The notes beneath the pieces were generated by a model. That model was not told the DNA's origin, did no database searches, and worked only from the letters and a program-made list of their open reading frames with translations. Shown in pieces: positions 35,415 through 44,752 of a stretch of 64,000 nucleotides of DNA. How positions within the stretch are numbered: the stretch's first letter is position 1; the number at the start of each line of letters is the position of its first letter. Position numbers and translations under genes: made by a program. The DNA is taken from positions 124,001 through 188,000 of the forward strand of contig NZ_JAHSTT010000009.1 of assembly GCF_019145205.1 (NCBI RefSeq), given 5' to 3'. This stretch comes from Pseudomonas khavaziana (GTDB lineage: Bacteria > Pseudomonadota > Gammaproteobacteria > Pseudomonadales > Pseudomonadaceae).

Positions 35415-36923
35415 ATGAGCCGGAGCAGTCCACGCCTGACCCTGGTGACCGCCTCCGCCGTCTGCTCGTTGATCGTGCTGGATACCAACATCGTTGCCGT
35501 CACGCTGCCAAGCATCGCCCGCGACCTGGGCGCCAACTTTGCCGATATCGAGTGGGTCGTCAGCGCTTATATGCTGACGTTCGCCGCCTTGTTGTTGCCG
35601 GCCGGGAGTATCTCCGACCGCTTTGGCCGCAAGAAAACCCTGGTCTGGGGCCTGGGTATTTTCATCTTCGCCTCCCTGGGCTGCGGCGCGGCATCCACCG
35701 CGCTGTGGCTGGACATCGCCCGAGCCGTGAAAGGAGTGGGTGCGGCGCTGTTGCTGACCTCGGCACTGGCGTCTATCGGGCATACCTTCCACGATGAAAT
35801 AGAACGCGCCAAGGCCTGGGCGTTCTGGGGCGCGTGCATGGGTGTGGCGATGACCGCCGCGCCGACCCTGGGCGGCTTGATCACCGAGTACCTGGGCTGG
35901 CGCTGGATTTTCTATCTCAACCTGCCGGTAGGCCTGGGGCTGATGGTGCTGGTGCTGCGGGCGATTCCCGAGTCTCGCGATACCCAATCGGCGCGCCTGG
36001 ACCCCTGGGGCAGCCTGGCGTTCAGTGGCAGCTTGCTGTGCCTGATCTGGGGGCTGATCGAGGCCAATCGCATCGGTTGGGATAGCCCGCTGACCTACGC
36101 TCGCCTGCTCGGCGGTGGGCTGCTGATGGGTGTGTTTGTGCTGGTCGAGCACCTGCAGCAGCGACCGATGGTGGACTTGCAGCTGTTTCGGCACCCACGC
36201 TTTATCGGCGCCTTGCTCGGCATGTTTGCCTATGCCGGGTGCGCCCAGGTGATGATGACACTGCTGCCGTTCTACCTGCAGAACGGCCTGGGTTTCTCCG
36301 CGATTGCCTCGGGCCTGGGCATGTTGCCGTTTGCCTTGACCATGCTGATCTGCCCGCGCGTCGGTGTACGCCTGGCGGCACGCTTCACACCGGCGACCAT
36401 GATGGCGAGTGGCTTGACCCTGGTGGGCTGCGGCAATCTGTTGAGCGCGTGGGCCGTGCAGGCCGGCGGCTATCTGCCCTTTGCCCTGGCGATCGCCGTC
36501 ACCGGCGCAGGCGCGGGGTTACTCAATGGCGACACGCAGAAAAACATCATGGCCTGCGTGCCGCGAGATCGCGCAGGCATGGCCTCGGGCATGAGCACCA
36601 CCATGCGTTTCAGCGCAATCATGTTGGCCATCGGCGTGTATGGCGCATTGCTGAGCAGCCACAGCGAACAGTTGCTAAGCACGAGTATCGACCCGCAATG
36701 GCTGGCGCAGGTGGCGGGTATTGCTTCGCGGGTGGTAGCCGGTGATATGCCCGCGGCGCTGGACCTGGTGCCCGAGGCGGCAAGGGTGACGGTGCAACCG
36801 CTGGCGCGGCAGGCGTTTGTGGGTGGGTTCAGCGGGGTGTTGTGGGTGGCGGGGTTATTGGGGTTGCTGGGCGCGCTGGTGGTGGGGAGCCTGATGCGCA
36901 AGCCGGTACCCACACACAGCTGA
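35415..36923 (+). CDS. MFS drug-type exporter (DHA2, 14 TM)
   Basis: A 502-residue major facilitator protein of the EmrB/QacA class with about 14 hydrophobic segments. Motif C-type and A motifs are visible: LDTNIVAVTLPSIARDLGA (motif D1), LPAGSISDRFGRKKTLVWG (motif A), LGGLITEYLGWRWIFYLNLPVGL (motif C). It should use the proton gradient to expel small organic or toxic compounds. Divergence from a LysR gene suggests substrate-induced expression. The substrate cannot be read from the sequence. Confidence 0.9.
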   Translation: MSRSSPRLTLVTASAVCSLIVLDTNIVAVTLPSIARDLGANFADIEWVVSAYMLTFAALLLPAGSISDRFGRKKTLVWGLGIFIFASLGCGAASTALWLDIARAVKGVGAALLLTSALASIGHTFHDEIERAKAWAFWGACMGVAMTAAPTLGGLITEYLGWRWIFYLNLPVGLGLMVLVLRAIPESRDTQSARLDPWGSLAFSGSLLCLIWGLIEANRIGWDSPLTYARLLGGGLLMGVFVLVEHLQQRPMVDLQLFRHPRFIGALLGMFAYAGCAQVMMTLLPFYLQNGLGFSAIASGLGMLPFALTMLICPRVGVRLAARFTPATMMASGLTLVGCGNLLSAWAVQAGGYLPFALAIAVTGAGAGLLNGDTQKNIMACVPRDRAGMASGMSTTMRFSAIMLAIGVYGALLSSHSEQLLSTSIDPQWLAQVAGIASRVVAGDMPAALDLVPEAARVTVQPLARQAFVGGFSGVLWVAGLLGLLGALVVGSLMRKPVPTHS

Positions 36924-37314
36924 ATGTGGGAAAGGCTTGCCCCGATGGCGGCCTTAGGGTCGACCCGGATCTTGGATCAGACCGAGTACATATCCATTGC
37001 TGCGGTAACGGCTGCTATGGGTTCCGCCCTTACGGCGGCTCACTTTTGAAAAGCCGGAATGCCGGCCCAGGCAAAAGTAAGCAAAACGCTCTTGCCCCAC
37101 CACTCGGCACCTCGCCCAGGCTCGGTGTGCCCGTAATCCGCCATGGATTTGGGGGGCCGCCGCCCCTGTCGGTTTACCCCCCAAATCCATGGCGAATTCC
37201 GGCCAGCGTGGTTTAACGGGGCGCCTAAAATCAAAAGCAGATCAAGATCAAGAGCCGCTCGCTTCGCATCGTAGTTACGGTCGGCAGCTAATAAGTTGTT
37301 TGGATACCTATGCT
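36924..37314. repeat. REP remnant plus ~300-bp intergenic repeat
   Basis: After a REP remnant (36923-36950, GTGGGAAAGGCTTGCCCCGA) comes a long conserved intergenic sequence I recognise from many Pseudomonas genomes. It includes GGGTTCCGCCCTTACGGCGG, CACTCGGCACCTCGCC and an inverted pair around ATCCGCCATGGATTTGGGG (37137-37155) and CCCCAAATCCATGGCGAATT (37180-37199). Frames across it are not genes. Confidence 0.7.
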
Positions 37315-37507
37315 CATCGGGGGCAAGCCCTAATGCCAGTCAGTTAAGCGGTCATCGCCTTCTGTAGGAGCGAGCTTGCTCGCGAAAAACGTCAACGATA
37401 ACGCGTCTTTGCTGAATGAGCGCGGCGCCTGTAAGTTTTTCGCGAGCAAGCTCGCTCCTACAAAAAAGCCTTAACTGACTGGCATTAGAACAAGCCCCCT
37501 CCCACAG
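37315..37507. mobile_element. MITE-like element (copy 1) inserted in a type A REP
   Basis: The element spans 37330-37488 (159 bp). Its ends CTAATGCCAGTCAGTTAAG (37330-37348) and CTTAACTGACTGGCATTAG (37470-37488) are perfect 19-bp inverted repeats. Inside is a type B REPIN. It splits a REP: GGCAAGCC lies directly left and AACAAGCC directly right, a near 8-bp duplication. No gene is inside. A nearly identical copy lies at 46892-47049. Confidence 0.75.
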
Positions 37508-37532
37508 GGGGCCGCCTACAACCTGAGGATGG

Positions 37533-38558
37533 TTACCAGAACCGCTGCTGGGTCAGCCGGCTCCACCAGGTCAGCAGCACCCGGTCTACCGAACCGCTGG
37601 CCGCCAGGCCCACGCGCTCTTGCAGGCTTTTACGCTCGGCATAGTGCAGGTGGAACACGTCGGCAGTCTTGGCCTTGGTGGCCAGGTATTCGTCGCTGGT
37701 CTGCAGCTCGTCGACCAACTGTTTGTCGAGGGCGGCCACACCCAGCCACACTTCACCGGTCGCTACATCGTCAATCGCCAATTGCGGGCGGTACCGCGAG
37801 ACGAAGTTCTTGAACAACTGGTGGGTGATGTCCAGGTCTTCCTGGAACTTCTCCCGGCCCTTCTCGGTATTTTCGCCAAACACCGTGAGAGTGCGTTTGT
37901 ATTCGCCGGCAGTCAGCACTTCGAAGTCGATATCGTGTTTTTTCAGCAGGCGGTTGACGTTGGGCAACTGCGCGACCACGCCGATGGAGCCGAGGATGGC
38001 GAACGGTGCGCTGATGATCTTCTCGCCGATGCACGCCATCATGTAGCCGCCACTGGCCGCCACCTTGTCGATGCACACGGTCAATGGCACACCGGCCTGG
38101 CGGATGCGCGCCAGTTGCGACGAAGCCAGGCCATAACTGTGCACCATGCCACCGCCGCTTTCCAGGCGCAGTACCACTTCATCCTTGGGTGTGGCCAGGC
38201 TCAGCAGCGCGGTGATTTCATGGCGCAGGCTCTCGGTGGCCGAGGCCTTGATGTCGCCGTCGAAATCCAGTACGAACACTCGCGGCTTGGGCTCGGGTTT
38301 TTTCTTGCCCTTTTTCTTTTCAGTCTTGCTCTCGGATTTGCGCAAGGCCTTGAGTTGGTCCTTGTCGAGCAGGCTCGACTCCAGGCGCTCGCGCAGCCCC
38401 TTGTAGAAATCATTGAGCTTGCTGACCTGCAACTGGCCGGCGGATTTACGACGACCTTTGCTGCGCAGGGCTGCGAAGCTGATCAGTACCACCAGAATAG
38501 CGACCACCAGGGTGACGGTCTTCGCCAGAAAGCTCGCATATTCGGCCAAAAAATCCAT
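37533..38558 (-). CDS. sohB: SohB-like S49 membrane protease
   Basis: A 341-residue signal-peptide-peptidase-class serine protease. An N-terminal membrane anchor (FLAKTVTLVVAILVVLISFAAL, residues ~11-32) is followed by a charged Lys-rich linker (KKKGKKKPEPKP). The S49 core has Ser169 in AASGGYMMAC and the general-base Lys221 in GEYKRTLTVFG, giving the Ser-Lys dyad. FAILGSIGV is the family signature. One S49 domain matches SohB rather than the tandem SppA. It appears monocistronic. Confidence 0.92.
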   Translation of the reverse strand: MDFLAEYASFLAKTVTLVVAILVVLISFAALRSKGRRKSAGQLQVSKLNDFYKGLRERLESSLLDKDQLKALRKSESKTEKKKGKKKPEPKPRVFVLDFDGDIKASATESLRHEITALLSLATPKDEVVLRLESGGGMVHSYGLASSQLARIRQAGVPLTVCIDKVAASGGYMMACIGEKIISAPFAILGSIGVVAQLPNVNRLLKKHDIDFEVLTAGEYKRTLTVFGENTEKGREKFQEDLDITHQLFKNFVSRYRPQLAIDDVATGEVWLGVAALDKQLVDELQTSDEYLATKAKTADVFHLHYAERKSLQERVGLAASGSVDRVLLTWWSRLTQQRFW

Positions 38559-38690
38559 ATATCTCCTTAAGAATGCACTGCGCCAGGCGCGGATGGCCCC
38601 AGCATACCGACGCCATCGCGCCGGAGCCAGTGATCAAACCGCCAGCAGGCGGGCTCCAACGAGCTTTTAAAACAAGCGTATGTTTTTTCA

Positions 38691-38719
38691 TTGACAGCTC
38701 GCAGGCATCCTCATAACCT
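38691..38719 (+). promoter_or_regulatory. Possible sigma-70 promoter of the histidine phosphatase gene
   Basis: A perfect TTGACA (38691-38696) is followed after 17 bp by TAACCT (38714-38719), a weak -10. It lies 33 bp before the GTG start of the phosphatase gene. Confidence 0.35.
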
Positions 38720-38751
38720 CGCCAGACTTTCAACGTACCGGGAAAACGGAC

Positions 38752-39462
38752 GTGGGCAGCATCTATCTGATTCGACATGGCCAGGCCTCCTTCGGTGCAG
38801 ACGACTATGACGTCCTGTCGCCCCTCGGCGTGGAACAGGCGCAAGTGCTCGGACGCCATCTGGCAGACCTGGGCCTGACGTTTGATCGCTGTATAGCCGG
38901 CGACCTGCGTCGCCAGCAACACACCGCCAGCGCCACGTTCGATCAATACAGCGCCCTTGGCCTGCCGGTTCCGGCGTTGGAGACCGACAGCGCATTCAAC
39001 GAATTCGACGGCGAAGCGATCATCCGCGGCCTGTTGCCCGACCTGCTCGGCAGCGAGCCCGATGCCGTACACATCCTGCGTAACGGCCCGCAGAACCGCA
39101 GCGAGTTCCAGCGTATCTTCGCGCTGATCGTCGAGCGCTGGCTGGCCGGCACTTATGACCCACCGGGGCTGGAAAGCTGGCTGGGGTTTGTCGAACGCGT
39201 CCAGGGCGGCTTGCAGCGTATTCTCGAAGCCGCCGACAACGCCGACAAGATCGCCGTATTCACCTCCGGCGGCACCATCACCGCCCTGCTCCACCTGATT
39301 ACCCGAATGCCCGCCGCCCAGGCGTTCGAAATGAACTGGCAAATTGTTAACACCTCGCTCAACCAGCTGAAGTTCCGCGGTCGCGAGGTGGCACTGGCTT
39401 CCTTCAACAACCATGCCCACTTGCAACTGTTGAAGGCGCCGCAGCTCATCACTTTCCGATGA
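38752..39462 (+). CDS. Histidine phosphatase family protein
   Basis: A 236-residue phosphoglycerate-mutase-like phosphatase. IYLIRHGQASFG holds the catalytic RHG motif; LSPLGVEQAQVLGRHLAD and FTSGGTITALLHL (second-half motif) complete the fold. The acid residue lies in AFNEFDGEAI. The start is GTG at 38752, placing RHG near residue 8 as usual. It is followed 56 bp later by an SCP2-domain gene on the same strand; this pair is probably cotranscribed. Substrate unknown. Confidence 0.88.
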   Translation: MGSIYLIRHGQASFGADDYDVLSPLGVEQAQVLGRHLADLGLTFDRCIAGDLRRQQHTASATFDQYSALGLPVPALETDSAFNEFDGEAIIRGLLPDLLGSEPDAVHILRNGPQNRSEFQRIFALIVERWLAGTYDPPGLESWLGFVERVQGGLQRILEAADNADKIAVFTSGGTITALLHLITRMPAAQAFEMNWQIVNTSLNQLKFRGREVALASFNNHAHLQLLKAPQLITFR

Positions 39463-39518
39463 ACTGCGGCCAACCGTGACCCCAAGGTCACTGGACTCAC
39501 CATAAAAGGATCGAAACC

Positions 39519-39833
39519 ATGACTGACGTAGCCAAAGCTGTAGAAGCAATGAAAGCCAAATTCAACCCAAGCGCTGCCGAAGGCTTGGACCTGGTATTCG
39601 GATTCCGCATCGACGACACCAAGAACTTTTCGCTGGTGGTCAAGGACAAGACCTGCGAATTGAAAGAAGGCGAAAACCCTGACGCCCAAGTGACCCTGGT
39701 CATGGACAGCGACACCCTGGAAGGCATCGTCGACGGTTCCACCGACGGCATGCAGGCATTCATGGGTGGCAAGCTGCGCACCGAAGGCGACATGATGCTG
39801 GCGATGAAGCTGAGCGAGCTGTTCCCTTCCTGA
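39519..39833 (+). CDS. SCP2 sterol-binding domain protein
   Basis: A 104-residue protein consisting of one SCP2 lipid-binding fold: VEAMKAKFNPSAAEGLDLVFGFRIDD, CELKEGENPDAQVTLVMDSDTLEGIVDG and MLAMKLSELFPS. Such small proteins bind hydrophobic ligands in a pocket; bacterial roles are unclear. AAAGGA precedes the ATG. It lies after the phosphatase gene and before a REPIN that separates it from the convergent glucosidase gene. Confidence 0.9.
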   Translation: MTDVAKAVEAMKAKFNPSAAEGLDLVFGFRIDDTKNFSLVVKDKTCELKEGENPDAQVTLVMDSDTLEGIVDGSTDGMQAFMGGKLRTEGDMMLAMKLSELFPS

Positions 39834-39855
39834 TCCAAGAGCAAGCCTGGATCCC

Positions 39856-39946
39856 TGTGGGAGGGGGCTTGCTCCCGATCGCGGTTTGTCAGTCGCCTCT
39901 CAGTTGACTGCCCCACCGCTATCGGGAGCAAGCCCCCTCCCACATT
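39856..39946. repeat. REPIN, type A
   Basis: Facing intact type A REPs fill the gap between the convergent SCP2 and glucosidase genes. Confidence 0.9.
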
Positions 39947-39962
39947 GGGTCTGCGGTGGTAT

Positions 39963-42599
39963 TCAGATTCTGGGTTGCAGCAACAACGCCACCAATGCAC
40001 TCCACCCCGTCTGGTGTGATGCCCCCAACCCCCGCCCCGTCTCCCCATGAAAATACTCATGGAACAACACCAGGTCACGGCTGGCCGGGTCCGCCTCCAG
40101 TTGCGCATACCCCGCCATTGAAGGTCGCAGGCCATTTTCATCGCGCAGAAACAACCGTGTCAGACGCTCGCTGAGGCTGTCGGCCACTTCTTCCAGGGAC
40201 GACAGGTAACCGCTGCCCGTCGGGTATTCCACGGAAAAATTATCTGCGTAGTACCGATGAAACTCCCGCAACGATTCAATCAGCATGTAGTTGACCGGCA
40301 TCCACAGCGGCCCGCGCCAATTGGAGTTGCCGCCGTACAAGCGTGAATCGGATTCGCCGGGCTGGTAGCTGGCACACAGGGTGTCACCATTCATCTTCAG
40401 CGCCAGAGGCTGTTCTGCGAAAGCCTTGGACAAGGAACGCACGCCAAAGGCCGACAAGAATTCATTGTCATCCAGCATACGCCGCAGCAGATCCTTGGTC
40501 CGTTCGCCGCGCAGCAACGCCAGCAACAGGCGGTTGCCCTGCCCCGGTTCGTTCCAGCGTGAGACCAGTTTGGCCAGGTCCGGTCGGTGATGCATAAACC
40601 CCAGCAGGCGCTCGCGCAACCCTGCCAGCCCCTCATGCTCGCGCTGCTCCAGCACCAGCACCGCGAACAACGGCATCAGGCCAACAATCGAACGCAAACG
40701 CACCGGTTCATTCTGGCCGTCGGGGTGATGCAGTACGTCGTAGAAGAACAGATCCTGCTCATCCCATAGGCCTTCGGCGCTGTCGTCGACGCGGTTGATG
40801 GCGCCGGCGATATACAGGAAATGCTCGAAAAACTTAACCGCAATGTCCACATACACGGCATTACGCTTGGCCAACTCCAGCCCGATGCGCATCAAGTCCA
40901 GGGCATAGGCCGCGACCCAGGCGGTGCCGTCGGCTTGATCCAACTGGTAACCCGGTGGCAGCGCGGCGGAGCGGTCGAACAAGGCGATATTGTCCAGGCC
41001 CAGGAAACCACCCTGGAACAGGTTGCGGCCCTCGGCGTCCTTGCGGTTGACCCACCAGGAAAAATTCAGCAGCAGCTTGTGGAAGATCCGTTCGAGGAAG
41101 TCCATGTCGCCGACGCCGGTCAGCGCCTTGTCCTGCTGATACACGCGCCAGCTGGCCCAGGCATGCACGGGTGGGTTGGCGTCGTCGAAGCGCCACTCAT
41201 AGGCGGGCAGTTGGCCGTTGGGGTGCATGAAGCGGTCCTTCACCAGCAACAACAGCTGCTGCTTGGCGTAGCCCGGGTCGATCAGCGCGATGGCCACCGC
41301 CTGGAAGCCCTGGTCCCAGGAGGCGTACCACGGGTATTCCCAGGTGTCGGGCATGGACAGGATGTCGAAGTTGGACAGGTGCCGCCAATGGGTATTGCGC
41401 ATATGCAAACGCTCGGGCGGCGGCGCAGGCTGGGCCGGATCGCCGTCGAGCCACTGGTTGACGTCGAAATAGTACAGCTGCTTGGACCACAGCAAGCCGG
41501 CCAGGGCCTGACGTTGCACATTGCGCGCATCGTCATCGGCGATGCCTTGTTGCAAGGCTGCATAGAAGTCATCGGCCTCCTGGCGGCGCTGTTCGAACAA
41601 CTTGCGTGCGTTGACCTCGGGGGCGCCCACAGGAGCAAAGCGCAGATAGAGGCTTTGGCTTTCCAGGCCCGCCAGCTCCAGGCTGAATCGCGCCGCCACC
41701 TTGGTGCCCGCGTTACCGCGGATGGCCCCTTGATCACCCTCCACCACGTAATCGTTGATGCCATCCTTGAACGGCCCGGGCGTCGGCTGCCCGCCCAGTT
41801 TGGCGAAGTTGCTCTCGTTTTCGCAGAACAGCCATTGCACGCCGTCCCGGCCCCAGGCGCTGAAATGACGATCGTCCAGTTCATGATGACGGGCCAGCAC
41901 GCGGTCGCCCTCCAGTGTCAAGCTGGGCTTGGGCGCATCGAAGGTCCAGCTCCAGTCATTGCGCGCCCACAACTGGGGCAGCACCTGCAGGCGTGTTGGT
42001 TGGGCCGAGCGGTTGTGCACGGTAACGCGCATGAAAATATCGTTGGGCTGGTGCTTGGCATATTCGACAGTGACGTCGCAGTAGTGGTTGTCTTCAAACA
42101 CACCGGTGTCGAGGATTTCATACTCGGCATCGCCCAGCCCGCGGCGGGCGTTTTCGGCGATCAAATCGGCATAGGGAAAAGCGGCATGGGGGTATTTGTA
42201 CAGCATGCGCATGTAGGCATGGCTCGGTACGCCATCGACGAAAAAGTACAGCTCCTTGACGTCTTCACCATGGTTGCCCTCGGCGTTGCTGAGGCCGAAC
42301 AGGCGCTCCTTGAGAATCGCGTCGCGCTCATTCCATAGCGCCAGGCCCAGGCACCAGCGTTGCGCTTTATCGCTGAAACCGGCCAATCCGTCCTCACCCC
42401 AGCGATAGGCGCGACTGCGCGCCTGTTCATGGGGAAAGTAGGCCCAGGCGTCTCCATCGGCGCTGTAGTCTTCGCGCACCGTGCCCCATTGGCGTTCGCT
42501 CAGGTACGGGCCCCACTCGCGCCAACGCTCGGCGTCTTGCGGCGCCAGGCGCTGGCCTTCAATCGTGTCCAGCAGGCGGGTTGCGGGTACGGCCGTCAT
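39963..42599 (-). CDS. GH63/MGH1-like glucosidase
   Basis: An 878-residue cytoplasmic glycoside hydrolase with an (alpha/alpha)6 barrel in the C-terminal half. MPDTWEYPWYASWDQGFQAVAIALIDP, GFLGLDNIALFDRSA and SNWRGPLWMPVNYMLIESL are the MGH1/GH63 hallmarks shared with processing alpha-glucosidase, and FHEYFHGETGRGLGASHQTGW ends the protein. Homologues cleave alpha-glucosides such as glucosylglycerate or mannosylglycerate; the substrate here is unknown. The ATG at 42599 has GGAGGACTCA before it and is preferred to nearby upstream starts. It stands alone, with no glucan or trehalose genes beside it. Confidence 0.85.
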   Translation of the reverse strand: MTAVPATRLLDTIEGQRLAPQDAERWREWGPYLSERQWGTVREDYSADGDAWAYFPHEQARSRAYRWGEDGLAGFSDKAQRWCLGLALWNERDAILKERLFGLSNAEGNHGEDVKELYFFVDGVPSHAYMRMLYKYPHAAFPYADLIAENARRGLGDAEYEILDTGVFEDNHYCDVTVEYAKHQPNDIFMRVTVHNRSAQPTRLQVLPQLWARNDWSWTFDAPKPSLTLEGDRVLARHHELDDRHFSAWGRDGVQWLFCENESNFAKLGGQPTPGPFKDGINDYVVEGDQGAIRGNAGTKVAARFSLELAGLESQSLYLRFAPVGAPEVNARKLFEQRRQEADDFYAALQQGIADDDARNVQRQALAGLLWSKQLYYFDVNQWLDGDPAQPAPPPERLHMRNTHWRHLSNFDILSMPDTWEYPWYASWDQGFQAVAIALIDPGYAKQQLLLLVKDRFMHPNGQLPAYEWRFDDANPPVHAWASWRVYQQDKALTGVGDMDFLERIFHKLLLNFSWWVNRKDAEGRNLFQGGFLGLDNIALFDRSAALPPGYQLDQADGTAWVAAYALDLMRIGLELAKRNAVYVDIAVKFFEHFLYIAGAINRVDDSAEGLWDEQDLFFYDVLHHPDGQNEPVRLRSIVGLMPLFAVLVLEQREHEGLAGLRERLLGFMHHRPDLAKLVSRWNEPGQGNRLLLALLRGERTKDLLRRMLDDNEFLSAFGVRSLSKAFAEQPLALKMNGDTLCASYQPGESDSRLYGGNSNWRGPLWMPVNYMLIESLREFHRYYADNFSVEYPTGSGYLSSLEEVADSLSERLTRLFLRDENGLRPSMAGYAQLEADPASRDLVLFHEYFHGETGRGLGASHQTGWSALVALLLQPRI

Positions 42600-42836
42600 T
42601 GAGTCCTCCATCACCTACACAGTGAGGAGCAGTGTAAAACCCAATGACGCCCGGTTGCACATGAAGACTTGAGAAGTGGGTGTAGTTGAAGATCGGGCGG
42701 GTTGATTTTCTCATGTACACCTCATCATTCATTTGCAGAATGAAGTCCAGAGGAATCTTCGTTTGCAAGCCGGGCTGCGGCTCAACAAAATCAGGTAAAG
42801 GCCACTTTCATCGCCATAGCCATCAGGAATTTTTCT

Positions 42837-44213
42837 ATGCACGCCACTGCACATGTCAGCCCCGATGAGATCCGCAAGGGCTTTTCCAAGGCCATGTCCG
42901 ACATGTACCGCGATGAAGTTCCGCTGTACGGCGCGCTGCTGGAACTGGTGGCCGAGACCAATGCCAATGTGCTCGACCACGAACCGCGCCTGGCGCAACA
43001 GTTGCAACGCACCGGGGAAATCCAGCGCCTGGACAGGGAGCGCCACGGCGCTATCCGCCTGGGCACCGCCGCGGAACTGGCGACCATCAGCCGCTTGTTC
43101 GCGGTCATGGGCATGCAACCGGTGGGCTACTACGACCTCACCCCCGCCGGGGTGCCGGTACATTCCACCGCCTTTCGCGCCGTGCATGAACACGCACTGC
43201 AAACCAGCCCGTTCCGCGTGTTTACCTCATTGCTGCGCCTGGAACTGATCGAAAACCCAACGTTGCGCACGTTCGCCGAAAACGCCCTGGCCAAGCGCTC
43301 AATCTTCACCCCCGGCGCCTTGGCATTGATCGAACAAGCCGAAACACAAGGTGGTCTGAATGCCAGTGACGCCGAAGCTTTTATCAGCCAGGCCCTGGAA
43401 ACGTTCCGCTGGCACGACACCGCCACGGTAACGCGCGCGCAGTACCAGCAACTCAGCGACCAACACCGCCTGATTGCCGACGTGGTGGCGTTCAAGGGTC
43501 CGCATATCAACCACCTCACCCCGCGCACCCTGGACATTGACCAGGTGCAAGCTGCCATGCCCGGCAAAGGCATCACGCCCAAGGCGGTGATCGAAGGCCC
43601 ACCGCGGCGCCAATGTCCGATCCTGCTGCGCCAGACCAGCTTCAAGGCCCTCGACGAACCCATCGCCTTCACCGATGCCCACGGCAGCCACAGCGCACGC
43701 TTCGGCGAAATCGAACAACGCGGTGTCGCACTGACGCCCAAGGGCCGTGCGCTGTACGACCAACTGCTGAACGCTGCCCGCGACGAACTCGGCGCGTTCC
43801 CCACTGAAACCAACACCGAACGGTATGTGCAATTGCTGGAACAGCACTTCCAGGCGTTCCCCGATGATCATGGGCAGATGCGGGAACAGGGCCTGGCGTA
43901 CTATCGCTACTTCGTCACCGACAAAGGCCTGGCAGCCCGCGGCCAGGCCGACCAGCCGCGTGAGTTGCAAGCGCTGGTCAACGCCGGTCACGTGGCGGTG
44001 GAGCCATTGGTGTACGAGGATTTCCTGCCGGTGAGTGCGGCGGGGATCTTCCAGTCAAACCTGGGGGATGCGGCGCAAAGTCATTACGCGGCCAACGCCA
44101 ACCAGGCGCAATTCGAACAGGCGCTGGGGCGCAGGACGATTGATGAGCTGCAGCTTTACGGCCAGACGCAGCAGCGTTCCATTGATGAATGTTTGGGCAC
44201 ACTGGTGGCATGA
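42837..44213 (+). CDS. hglS: 2-oxoadipate dioxygenase/decarboxylase (HglS, DUF1338)
   Basis: A 458-residue Fe(II) enzyme of the DUF1338/YdcJ family that converts 2-oxoadipate to D-2-hydroxyglutarate in D-lysine breakdown. The residues defined in P. putida HglS are matched: His70 and Arg74 in RHGAIR, His226 in HINHLTPR, and a glutamate (Glu291 or Glu293) in RFGEIEQ at about the third ligand position. The protein starts MHATAHVSPDEIRKGF. No other lysine genes are adjacent. It converges on the DUF465 gene. Confidence 0.88.
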   Translation: MHATAHVSPDEIRKGFSKAMSDMYRDEVPLYGALLELVAETNANVLDHEPRLAQQLQRTGEIQRLDRERHGAIRLGTAAELATISRLFAVMGMQPVGYYDLTPAGVPVHSTAFRAVHEHALQTSPFRVFTSLLRLELIENPTLRTFAENALAKRSIFTPGALALIEQAETQGGLNASDAEAFISQALETFRWHDTATVTRAQYQQLSDQHRLIADVVAFKGPHINHLTPRTLDIDQVQAAMPGKGITPKAVIEGPPRRQCPILLRQTSFKALDEPIAFTDAHGSHSARFGEIEQRGVALTPKGRALYDQLLNAARDELGAFPTETNTERYVQLLEQHFQAFPDDHGQMREQGLAYYRYFVTDKGLAARGQADQPRELQALVNAGHVAVEPLVYEDFLPVSAAGIFQSNLGDAAQSHYAANANQAQFEQALGRRTIDELQLYGQTQQRSIDECLGTLVA

Positions 44214-44217
44214 AATA

Positions 44218-44282
44218 GGGCGTCCTACCCGGCTCAGCAGCACAATCCTTGCGCCACAACAGTCCCCAGAGCCGGGTGGACG
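44218..44282. terminator. Long inverted repeat between convergent genes
   Basis: ACCCGGCTC (44227-44235) pairs with GAGCCGGGT (44269-44277), extended outward by CGTCC/GGACG after one bulged base. The loop is 33 bases. It follows the hglS stop closely and faces the DUF465 gene's 3' end. There is no T-run, so a terminator role is uncertain. Confidence 0.45.
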
Positions 44283-44352
44283 GGGCGCATCATAAAGACT
44301 GAGTCCTACAATGTCCCGCAGGTAAATCTGAACAAATATTGCCGCGTTGCTG

Positions 44353-44577
44353 TTAACCCAAGCGCCCTGCAATCTCGTCTTTGATCAGCAGCCGTTTCTT
44401 CTTCAGGTTTTCCACATCCTCATCGCTGGCACTGGCTTTTTCTGCCTTGAGCACCTCCCCGTCCGCAACGTCATATTGCGTGAGCAACGCGTCCAGCCGC
44501 TTGTCACTCGCCCTGCGTTCGTGAACGGCTTCCTTGCTCAAACCCAAGTCCTGATACAGGTCGTGTTTCACTGGCAT
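44353..44577 (-). CDS. YdcH-family DUF465 protein
   Basis: A 74-residue, mostly helical, charged protein of the DUF465 family (MPVKHDLYQDLGLSKEAVHERRASDKR ... VENLKKKRLLIKDEIAGRL). Such proteins form short coiled-coil hairpins and have no known role. GGAGG lies six bases before the ATG at 44577; an in-frame ATG eight codons earlier lacks a site. It is divergent from the transketolase gene. Confidence 0.88.
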   Translation of the reverse strand: MPVKHDLYQDLGLSKEAVHERRASDKRLDALLTQYDVADGEVLKAEKASASDEDVENLKKKRLLIKDEIAGRLG

Positions 44578-44752
44578 GGCGTACCTCCACAAGTTATTCA
44601 ATGGCCTACGTCCTTGAAGCTAGCCCATTCCAACCGGTCTTGTCATGTGCCAGGTCAATACCCGCCCGTTCGTCGTAACCCTGGCGATGGGATCAAACCT
44701 TTGCTGTGCCCTGCCCTCCACTGTAGATCGCCACTCGAGGGAGAACGGTTTT

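Noticed and set aside
36842..37216. Open frames in the repeat nest
   Set aside because: They cross repeats found in many Pseudomonas intergenic regions; no ribosome site or family.
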